Source: Planctomycetota bacterium
GTDB lineage: Bacteria > Planctomycetota > Phycisphaerae > UBA1845
Direction: 5' to 3'
Assembly (NCBI GenBank): GCA_024278775.1
Contig: JAJRSP010000166.1
Coordinates: 1-10,643, forward strand
DNA length: 10,643 nt
Positions within the stretch are counted from its first letter, which is position 1. Every line of letters begins with the position of its first letter. The position numbers were made by a program, and so were the translations under genes. This document shows positions 4,922-10,643 of this stretch, piece by piece. The notes under the pieces were generated by a model that worked only from the letters and a program-made list of their open reading frames with translations, did no database searches and was not told where the DNA came from.

Positions 4922-7060
4922 ATGACTGACTTTTTGTCTCGAATCCCGACACCCATGACGCGGTGGGCCCGCCGCTTGGGCTTAGCCGCCGTGGTCGGTG
5001 TCTTCGCCGGACTTGCCGCGGCGTTGCTGGAGTTCGGGCTGCGTCTGGGAAGTGCCTTGTTGGTGGGACGGTTTACCAATCTTGGACAAGCCCATGTGAT
5101 GGAATTCAGGCTGGAACTTCTCCTGCTTCCAGCGCTTGGCGGCTTGGCTGCCGGTTTGTTGGTCTACTGGTTTTGTCCGCGGCTCCATGGGCACGGCACA
5201 GACCTTTTGATCCGCGCGTTCCATCGCCAGGGAGGCGTGATGCCGCTACGCGGACCGGCGGTCAACGCGGCTGCTGCGATTGGCGTGATTGCGTGTGGCG
5301 GTTCCGCCGGTCCCGAAGGTCCGATCGCGGCCCTGGGTGCAGCGATGGGATCTGTACTGGGCGGGGTATGCTCCCTGACGCCCCGCGAGCGTCGCGTCAT
5401 GCTCGTAGCCGGGTGTGGGGCTGGTGTTGGTGCGATCTTTCAGTGTCCGTTGGGTGGCGCGCTCTTCGCGGTGAGTGTGCTGTACCGCGAACCAGATTAC
5501 GAAACCGATGCTATTGTGCCCGCGTTTGTGGCCTCCGTGGTGGGCTACTCCGTGTACATGCCTTTTTGGGGGCACGGAACCCATCTTCTCCAGGGTGCGG
5601 AGGTGCTCGTCTTTTCCTCCCCGCGTGAGTTGATTCCCTTTGTGATTCTCGGTCCGCTCTGTGGTCTTCTGTGTATTGTGTTCTGTGCGTGTATACGGTT
5701 TGTGGAGCGAACGGCCACCGGGGCTCTCAAGATACCGCGTTGGCTAGCGCCGGCCCTGGGGGGGCTCGCGACTGGTGCGATTGCGTGTGTGCTGCCGCAG
5801 GTGATGGATGGCCAGCATGTTTTCATCCAAAACGCGATGGACGGAAGTTTCATCGGTGGTTTCGACGATCGGTCGTGGTGGATGTGGGCGTTGCTCTTTG
5901 GTGTCGTAGCGATTGCGAAATGCGTGGCGACTGGACTGACGGTGGGTTCCGGGGCACCGGGAGGTGTGCTGGGACCAAGTGTATTTATCGGCGGTGCCGC
6001 AGGCGCATTTCTAGGCGCTGTGATCTCGGCGGTGGCCCCTGAGGTCTTTGCCAGCGACCCGGAAAACTTGCGTCGTGCGTTGATACCGGTCGGGATGGCC
6101 GGTGTGTTGTCGGCCAGTATGCGCACTCCGCTTGCGGCGCTAGTGATGGTGACCGAAATGACGGGAAGCTACGGTCTCATTGTGCCGTTGATGGTCGTGT
6201 GTGTGAGTTCGTACGTCGTGGGTAGACGGTGGGGGCTTAACGATGAGCAGGTTCGTAGTTCTCCAGAGTCGCCCGCACATGCGGGAGATGTGCTTGTCCA
6301 CATGCTGGAAATCGGCCGTGTCGGAGAGGTGATGCAACGGGACTGGCAAGGGCTGGTGCGACCGGACACGACATTGGGGGAATTGGTTGCACGCTTGGAG
6401 CCGGGCAACCAAGCGGTGCTGGCGGTTGTGGAGCACGGCTATGTCAAGGGTATGATCGAGGCACCTGAGATCACAGAGATTATGAGTCAGTCCGACATCT
6501 CAGAAATCGTTATTGCGGCCGACATGATGGTGGCGGATCCGGTGGTGCTTCACGCGGACGACGATCTGTACTCCGCCCTCGTGGCCATGGCGCAGCGTAA
6601 TGACCTGGCGTTACCTGTGGTCTCAGGTGACAAGGGCCGTCAATTTCTCGGCATGTTGACGCGTTCGGACATCTACAAGTCTGTTCGCATTCGGCTCGAC
6701 GATCTGCGAAAGCATCTGGTGGTAGAACACGAAGCGCTGGCTTCGATCGAGAACGAAGATTCAGTACATCAACTCGTGACGGGTGTTCCGGCGGGAAAGG
6801 CCACCAAGATTCAACGGCTGCTGGTGCCATTGCAGGCCGTGGGAAAATCATTGCGAGACGCGGATTTTCGAGGGCAGTTCGGTTTTCAGGTGATCGCGAT
6901 CGAGCAGGCAGACGGATCCATTCAGTGTCCCCCGGATGTACATGCCCCATTGAAGACAAGCCAGCGTCTCTTGGCGCTTGGAAGCCCCGGAGACGATCAA
7001 GAAGATCGCAAGCCTTCCACAAAGGTTGCTCGCGACGATGCGAATGAGAGTGAACCTTAA
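4922..7060 (+). CDS. CLC family chloride channel with CBS pair and TrkA_C-like C-terminal domain
   Basis: The gene encodes 712 residues. Residues 15 to ~435 are a CLC membrane domain of many hydrophobic helices. It has GHGTD (90-94) where GSGIP stands in ClC-ec1, GGSAGPEGP (126-134) with gating glutamate Glu132, PLGGALFAVSVLY (from 176), and GSGAPGGVLGPS (from 342). Two CBS domains follow (about 465-520 and 525-595), then a TrkA_C/RCK_C-like domain (about 600-688; VGKSLRDADFRGQFGFQVIAI...RLLALG). The protein should move chloride or a similar anion across the cytoplasmic membrane, gated by ligands bound to the cytoplasmic domains. The position of ClC-ec1's internal proton glutamate (E203) is Val186, as in CLC channels, so passive conduction is more likely than H+ exchange. 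I chose ATG 4922 (GGTGA 8 nt upstream) over TTG 4907, which would add five residues. The gene stands alone, divergent from the stress-protein gene. Confidence 0.9.
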   Translation: MTDFLSRIPTPMTRWARRLGLAAVVGVFAGLAAALLEFGLRLGSALLVGRFTNLGQAHVMEFRLELLLLPALGGLAAGLLVYWFCPRLHGHGTDLLIRAFHRQGGVMPLRGPAVNAAAAIGVIACGGSAGPEGPIAALGAAMGSVLGGVCSLTPRERRVMLVAGCGAGVGAIFQCPLGGALFAVSVLYREPDYETDAIVPAFVASVVGYSVYMPFWGHGTHLLQGAEVLVFSSPRELIPFVILGPLCGLLCIVFCACIRFVERTATGALKIPRWLAPALGGLATGAIACVLPQVMDGQHVFIQNAMDGSFIGGFDDRSWWMWALLFGVVAIAKCVATGLTVGSGAPGGVLGPSVFIGGAAGAFLGAVISAVAPEVFASDPENLRRALIPVGMAGVLSASMRTPLAALVMVTEMTGSYGLIVPLMVVCVSSYVVGRRWGLNDEQVRSSPESPAHAGDVLVHMLEIGRVGEVMQRDWQGLVRPDTTLGELVARLEPGNQAVLAVVEHGYVKGMIEAPEITEIMSQSDISEIVIAADMMVADPVVLHADDDLYSALVAMAQRNDLALPVVSGDKGRQFLGMLTRSDIYKSVRIRLDDLRKHLVVEHEALASIENEDSVHQLVTGVPAGKATKIQRLLVPLQAVGKSLRDADFRGQFGFQVIAIEQADGSIQCPPDVHAPLKTSQRLLALGSPGDDQEDRKPSTKVARDDANESEP

Positions 7061-7220
7061 GCAATATGTCGACCGATGTGAGTCGGACGATGCCGTTGCC
7101 CTCATCGCTGCAGCAAGCGTGTGGCTCACCACGTCGGTCCGTCCTGCCTCCTCGTCTCAGGCAGAGACCGTTCCCGTGCGTGCTGTCGCGAAGTTTTGGG
7201 ATGTGACCCACAAGGGCGAC

Positions 7221-7240
7221 AGGCCGTTGAACCACGGCCT
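7221..7240. other. Perfect 7-bp stem-loop downstream of the CLC gene
   Basis: AGGCCGT (7221-7227) and ACGGCCT (7234-7240) pair fully around a 6-nt loop. The stem is GC-rich and lies about 160 nt after the CLC stop. The bases after it (TATCAGAC) are not a T-tract, so it does not meet the usual intrinsic-terminator pattern. It could still mark the 3' end of the CLC transcript or belong to a leader RNA. Confidence 0.4.
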
Positions 7241-7405
7241 TATCAGACGCTCGCCCGTGCGGCGCTGATCGTGATTACGGGCCGATCACCGCGACGATCA
7301 TTGGTTCTGAGAGGAGATAGGTCGTTTTTTTGCAACAAAACGCCATTTTTCGTCAATATAGGGAAGAATTAGGCTATCGTGCGGCATCTAATACTATGGA
7401 CCGTG

Positions 7406-7411
7406 TATAAT
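7406..7411 (+). promoter_or_regulatory. Candidate -10 box (TATAAT) for the secreted-protein/VWA unit
   Basis: A consensus TATAAT occurs in the AT-rich patch, 69 bp upstream of the start codon at 7481. It would give a transcript start near 7418 and a leader of about 60 nt. The -35 position (about 7383-7388, GGCATC) does not resemble TTGACA, so the promoter may need an activator, or a different sigma factor may act here. Confidence 0.35.
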
Positions 7412-7480
7412 TGACCATGCGGCGACTGGGTACTCGCAAGACCGTGTTCCAGTCGCGGTTGTCTCGATCGGAGGTGTCTC

Positions 7481-9040
7481 ATGCGACAAACATCAAGGTT
7501 AAGTACTTCTCTCGCCGTCGTTTCAGTTTTCGTTTTCTTACTCGCAGGTTCAACGCCTGTGTCAGCTCAGCATCGCGGTGGCGGTCGCGGCGGGGGTGGG
7601 CACGGCGGGGGTGGGCACAGTGGTGGCGGAGGACATCGCGGCGGGGGAGTGCGTGGTGGTCATTCATCCAGTATTGGGCGCGGCCACTCGAGCAGTAGAG
7701 GTTCCTCTCGTCATTCCCGAGGGGGCGGTTTGCGCAGCAGTTCACGCCGCGGAATAAACCGAGGGCACGGCGGAAGCAGCCGAAGTCGCGCTACGCACTC
7801 CGGTGTCGGTCGTTCAGGTGTCGGTCGTTCAGGTGCCCGTCATTCTGGTGCCCGTCATTCTGGTGCCCGTCATTCTGGTGTTGGGCGTTCTCACGCGGGT
7901 TCCTCCATACGAAGCCGGAGTCATGGTTCTTCCGGTCGACGTGGGCACTCAGGCTCAGCCGGTCGAAGTCGCGCCGGGCACACCAAGTCTGCCTCGTCTC
8001 TACGAGGTGGCAGCCACCGTTCGCTCGGTAGGCAGGGCCGTGCCTCCTCACGTGGCGGTCTCAAGTCCGTTTCACGCGGCGGTCACAGTGGTTTGGTGGG
8101 AAGGGGCCACGGCTCATCCATCAGTCGCTCGCCGCGCGGTTCCGCACATGGATCGACAAGTCGGAATGCCGTCAGGTCTCACGGAGTCAGGTCAACGGGT
8201 AAGTACGCAGGTAGCACCTCACACGGTGGGGTAGGGCGTCTCGGGCATAATGGGGTGAGTAGCTTCGGGGGCGTTGGATCAAGGCATGCCGTCCTTAGCG
8301 CCTCCAGCGGTGGACACGGAAGTGGTGCGATCGGCGGAGTCTCACACGGGTTCGGGACCGGTCTCGGGTACGGTCTGGGACACGGCATCGGTTATGGCAT
8401 CGGTTCCAGCATTGGATACGGTCTGGGTCATGCCGTTGGGCTGGGATACGGTCATGGCTACGGCGGTTACGGCTTTGGACACGACTACGGATATGGCCTG
8501 TATGGTCTTGGGGTCGGCTATGGCTATGGACATGGATACGGTCTTTATGGTCTTGGGATTGGTTACGGCCTTGGACATGGATACGGCTACGGTTACGGAT
8601 ACTATGGCGATTACTACGGGGGCTTTGGGTTAGGGCTGTATGGCGGATTCGGATCCTATTACCCGTCGTTCTATGGCTCGTATACGACCTATGAGTACGT
8701 GCCATACGACGACGGCGGGTACGACTCTCAGCCGTATTATGACAACTCGTACACTTACTCCCCAGTCATCATCAACCAAATCGACGAGGATAACGACGGT
8801 GGCGTTTCCTACTCCGGAGTCGTTCCCCCGACATCAGCAAACCCCCAAGACCAGACGGTGGATGATCGTTCGAACCGGGACGAGTTGCTCGTGACGCCGC
8901 CGATCGTCCATCCAAGTGAAGCGCCTGAGGTGCTGCCAGCTTTGGATGATTACGAACAGCCCGCCCATTCTCACGGGCAAGAGAAGGGCGATGCGAAAGA
9001 AGTACCACCGGGGTCCAGGAAACAGGTGAAGCCAGCATGA
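7481..9040 (+). CDS. Secreted Gly/Ser/Arg/His-rich and Gly/Tyr-rich low-complexity protein
   Basis: The gene encodes 519 residues; I recognise no catalytic domain. A Sec signal peptide (1-29; hydrophobic core about 10-22) ends in VSA before Gln30. Residues 30 to ~290 are Gly/Ser/Arg/His-rich and strongly basic, with GGGGH units and GVGRS/GARHS pentapeptides (108-137). Residues ~292-395 are Gly/Tyr-rich with a 15-residue tandem repeat (337-366). Residues ~400-519 form a Tyr-, Asp- and Pro-rich, overall acidic tail. The first acidic residue is Asp335, and there is no Cys or Trp. His-rich Gly sequence could bind metal; Gly/Tyr tracts are typical of structural matrix proteins. Both are inferences from composition. 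ATG 7481 has GGAGGT 5 nt upstream (7470-7475). The gene overlaps the VWA lipoprotein gene by ATGA. Signal peptide, ribosome binding site and coupling argue that it is a real gene. Confidence 0.85.
   Translation: MRQTSRLSTSLAVVSVFVFLLAGSTPVSAQHRGGGRGGGGHGGGGHSGGGGHRGGGVRGGHSSSIGRGHSSSRGSSRHSRGGGLRSSSRRGINRGHGGSSRSRATHSGVGRSGVGRSGARHSGARHSGARHSGVGRSHAGSSIRSRSHGSSGRRGHSGSAGRSRAGHTKSASSLRGGSHRSLGRQGRASSRGGLKSVSRGGHSGLVGRGHGSSISRSPRGSAHGSTSRNAVRSHGVRSTGKYAGSTSHGGVGRLGHNGVSSFGGVGSRHAVLSASSGGHGSGAIGGVSHGFGTGLGYGLGHGIGYGIGSSIGYGLGHAVGLGYGHGYGGYGFGHDYGYGLYGLGVGYGYGHGYGLYGLGIGYGLGHGYGYGYGYYGDYYGGFGLGLYGGFGSYYPSFYGSYTTYEYVPYDDGGYDSQPYYDNSYTYSPVIINQIDEDNDGGVSYSGVVPPTSANPQDQTVDDRSNRDELLVTPPIVHPSEAPEVLPALDDYEQPAHSHGQEKGDAKEVPPGSRKQVKPA
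7589..7618 (+). repeat. Two perfect 15-bp repeats encoding GGGGH
   Basis: GGCGGGGGTGGGCAC occurs twice without a gap (7589-7603 and 7604-7618), encoding residues 37-46 of the secreted protein. The four G-runs inside (7592-7615, loops T, CACGGC and T) fit the standard G-quadruplex pattern on the coding strand. Confidence 0.85.
7802..7891 (+). repeat. Six-unit 15-bp tandem repeat encoding GVGRS/GARHS pentapeptides
   Basis: Two identical copies of GGTGTCGGTCGTTCA (7802-7831) are followed by three identical copies of GGTGCCCGTCATTCT (7832-7876) and one diverged copy GGTGTTGGGCGTTCT (7877-7891). Copy identity at the DNA level points to recent slippage or unequal recombination. Because the unit is 15 bp, gain or loss of copies keeps the reading frame. 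Confidence 0.93.
8489..8578 (+). repeat. Two-unit 45-bp tandem repeat in the Gly/Tyr-rich tract
   Basis: The 15-residue unit GYGLYGLGVGYGYGH (8489-8533) is followed directly by GYGLYGLGIGYGLGH (8534-8578), differing at two residues, and then by a further partial copy beginning GYGYGYG. The DNA copies differ at several silent positions, so this repeat is older than the pentapeptide array and has kept its protein sequence. Confidence 0.8.
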
Positions 9041-10643
9041 GACTTGTCGAATGGCGGAGAGGTTGTCGAGGTCTGGTTCTATTGGTACCGTTGCTGATTC
9101 TGGGGTGCCGGACAGGAGGCGAACGGCGTGATGCGCTCATGGCGGGGCCCCCGCCCGTCCTGCCGGAAATCGCGCTTGCGGTATTCTCCGATGATGAGTC
9201 TACACACGCCCAGACAGACCACACCCACGCTTCGCCGGCTGCGGAGGTCGTCGCGGATGCCGTCACGATGCGCGCCGCGCTGAGTCATTCACGTTTTAGT
9301 CGATCCATTCCCGACCGTCTTGTTCTTAAGGTTGATCTGAGCGCGGCGGCGACAAGCCCTCGAAAGCGCCAGCCGCTAAACCTCGCGTTGGTCTTTGACC
9401 GGTCCGGATCGATGGCTGACGAGCACAAGTTCAACCACGCGATGCGCGCCGCGAACATCGTGTTTGAAAACCTCACAGAGCACGACATCGTGTCTCTGAT
9501 TGCTTTCAACGAACAACCCACCGTCTTGTCTCCCGCTGGTCGTGCGGTCAACAAGGACTTCCTGCGTTTTCGCCTTCGTCAGTTCGGTCCCACGGGGGAT
9601 ACGAATCTGAGTGCGGCGCTGCTTGAGGCCTTTGCGCAAATCGAAAGCAAAAGCGCTAAGGGGCAAATGAAACGGGTCATTGTTCTCACGGACGGGCTTG
9701 CCAATCGCGGTATCACCGACCCTGAGAAGCTACGCAAGCTCGTCGCCGCAGCGCACGAGCGAGGTATCGGCCTCTCCACGCTCGGCTGCGGGACTGATTT
9801 TAGCGAAGAGGTGCTCTCGAATCTCGCCAAGGCCGGCGGCGGGCGTTATACCTACGTTCGCTCCGGCGAACTCATACCCGGTGCCGTGGCTGCTGAGTTG
9901 AACGGACTTCTGGATGTTGTAGCGCAGAACGTAAGGCTTGAGGTCCGCGCCACATCCGGCGCACGCATCACACGCGTGTATGGACGTTACCTCGACGCAC
10001 CCTTACCAGGTTATTTGTTTGAGCTCGGAGACATTCGTGATGGGGAACGGGGTTCGTTTCTGTTGGCGCTTCAGCCGGGTTCGTTTGAGGCGGGTGCCAC
10101 GGTTGGCGTGGATGTGACGATCACACTTGATAATCCGGAAACAGGCATGCGAAATCATGTTACGGTCCATTCTGAGTCCGCATTCTCGGCAAACCCCGAT
10201 GAGGCCGCGGCAAGTGCGAATGAGACCGTGCTGGTTTATGCCAACGTCCTCAATGCGATGGAAAAAGCCGAGGAGGCCATCCAGAGCTTGGACGTTGATC
10301 GGTTCAAGGAAGCTCGCGTCTTATTCGATCGTTTCTATGAAGTCGCGCACCAATATGCGATCGACCATCGTGACCAGCAACTGCTGAATCAAACTTTTTT
10401 GCTCCGGCACTTCATGGCCGACCTTTCTGCAGCAAGCAAGCAAGCCCTGATGCACGAGCATGACGACGCGCTGAAGCAGCTTCAAAAAAGCAGCGACTAC
10501 CGGCGTTATCTAGTGTCCTTCCGGCAAGCGTGCATGAAGCGATTTGACCGGGCCGGTATCGTCAGCCGTCGACCGATGGTGGTCTGGAGGACGGCTGATG
10601 AGATCGAGAGGTCCGCGCGCGATTCCGGTTCGCGTCGAGGCGA
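9037..10643 (+). CDS. VWA-domain lipoprotein, C-terminus beyond the window
   Basis: The gene starts at ATG 9037, overlapping the previous stop by ATGA, and is open to the right edge (535 residues seen). AGGTGA at 9024-9029, 7 nt upstream, is a good ribosome binding site inside the previous gene. The N-terminus is a lipoprotein signal with lipobox ILGC (Cys24), and the mature protein begins CRTGG, without the Asp+2 inner-membrane retention signal. A linker (25-90) leads to a von Willebrand factor A domain (about 113-275) with a complete MIDAS: DRSGS (Asp121, Ser123, Ser125), TGDTN (Thr189) and LTDG (Asp219). It should bind Mg2+/Mn2+ and a protein ligand. Residues ~295-385 look beta-rich and ~388-505 helical; I do not recognise either. 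The layout resembles 'Ca-activated chloride channel homologue' VWA lipoproteins, a name that does not imply channel activity. The probable partner is the secreted protein encoded just upstream. Confidence 0.9.
   Translation, partial: MRLVEWRRGCRGLVLLVPLLILGCRTGGERRDALMAGPPPVLPEIALAVFSDDESTHAQTDHTHASPAAEVVADAVTMRAALSHSRFSRSIPDRLVLKVDLSAAATSPRKRQPLNLALVFDRSGSMADEHKFNHAMRAANIVFENLTEHDIVSLIAFNEQPTVLSPAGRAVNKDFLRFRLRQFGPTGDTNLSAALLEAFAQIESKSAKGQMKRVIVLTDGLANRGITDPEKLRKLVAAAHERGIGLSTLGCGTDFSEEVLSNLAKAGGGRYTYVRSGELIPGAVAAELNGLLDVVAQNVRLEVRATSGARITRVYGRYLDAPLPGYLFELGDIRDGERGSFLLALQPGSFEAGATVGVDVTITLDNPETGMRNHVTVHSESAFSANPDEAAASANETVLVYANVLNAMEKAEEAIQSLDVDRFKEARVLFDRFYEVAHQYAIDHRDQQLLNQTFLLRHFMADLSAASKQALMHEHDDALKQLQKSSDYRRYLVSFRQACMKRFDRAGIVSRRPMVVWRTADEIERSARDSGSRRG

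Larger units (their letters stand above)
7061..7480. other. 420-bp intergenic region with hairpin, AT-rich patch and promoter-like box
   Basis: No credible gene was seen here; the short open frames have no family-like sequence. From left to right it holds a perfect 7-bp hairpin (7221-7240), a 7-bp inverted repeat TGATCGT/ACGATCA (7266-7272 and 7294-7300), an AT-rich patch (about 7318-7412) with a T7 run at 7325-7331, a TATAAT box (7406-7411) and a GGAGGT ribosome binding site (7470-7475). It separates the CLC gene from the secreted-protein gene and is long enough for a regulated promoter or a small RNA. Confidence 0.6.

Noticed and set aside
5545..6126. Minus-strand open frame of 193 codons inside the CLC gene
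   Set aside because: A Pro/Ala/Thr-rich shadow of membrane-helix codons, with no ribosome binding site and no recognisable domain.
6510..7235. Minus-strand open frame of 241 codons opposite the end of the CLC gene
   Set aside because: It is antisense to the CBS/TrkA_C region, Arg/Pro-rich and without family-like sequence. The sense frame explains the region fully.
7221..7240. Intrinsic terminator for the CLC gene
   Set aside because: The stem is good but is followed by TATCAGAC rather than a T-tract, so it is reported only as a hairpin.
7121..7372. Small plus-strand open frame of 83 codons in the intergenic region
   Set aside because: No ribosome binding site or family-like sequence was seen, and it ends in the AT-rich promoter patch.
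7802..7891. CRISPR-like array
   Set aside because: The 15-bp units are directly adjacent with no unique spacers and encode in-frame pentapeptides, so this is a coding minisatellite.
8274..8633. Alternative frames across the Gly/Tyr repeat (Met/Asp/Thr-rich plus frame and Arg/His-rich minus frames)
   Set aside because: Repeats with a period divisible by three keep all frames open. Only the frame from 7481 has a start signal, signal peptide and coupled neighbour.

Overview
This is a bacterial window of moderately GC-rich DNA, tightly packed apart from three intergenic stretches. Lipoprotein-type signals, a periplasmic-type c cytochrome and a Sec signal peptide suggest an organism with an outer membrane. 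The gene set (ArsS-type radical SAM, tandem universal stress protein, CLC-CBS-TrkA_C fusion, VWA lipoprotein) would suit a Planctomycetota or deltaproteobacterial-type lineage. No rRNA or marker gene is present, so this is only a guess. No tRNA, rRNA, CRISPR array, transposase or attachment site was seen.

Left block, minus strand, read right to left (3551 to 1). Four tightly spaced genes look like one operon: a small VOC (glyoxalase-fold) protein, a putatively lipid-anchored class I cytochrome c, a 755-residue protein with a complete ArsS-like radical SAM module at its C-terminus and about 430 extra residues in front, and the start of an extended SDR/thioester-reductase-like NAD(P)-binding protein that runs off the left edge. 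Gaps are 16 nt, 2 nt and an ATGA overlap. The radical SAM module resembles ArsS, which transfers 5'-deoxyadenosine onto dimethylated arsenic in arsenosugar biosynthesis. Its N-terminal half is an internal duplication carrying one CxxCxxC motif, which I do not recognise.

Middle block (3552-7060). After a 317-bp intergenic stretch, a tandem-domain universal stress protein (minus strand) faces away from a CLC chloride channel/transporter (plus strand). Their shared 216-bp intergenic region holds a 24-bp almost perfect palindrome, the best operator candidate in the window. The CLC protein carries two CBS domains and a C-terminal TrkA_C/RCK_C-like domain, implying nucleotide or ligand control. Its residue pattern suggests a channel rather than a proton-coupled exchanger.

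Right block, plus strand (7061-10643). A 420-bp gene-free region with a hairpin, an AT-rich patch and a TATAAT box precedes a two-gene unit. The first gene encodes a secreted 519-residue low-complexity protein: a basic Gly/Ser/Arg/His-rich half with no acidic residue, then a Gly/Tyr repeat tract, then an acidic tail. The second, overlapping by ATGA and open at the right edge, encodes a VWA-domain lipoprotein with an intact MIDAS. Together they look like an uncharacterised cell-surface matrix or adhesion module, and they are the most novel-looking pair here, together with the ArsS fusion.
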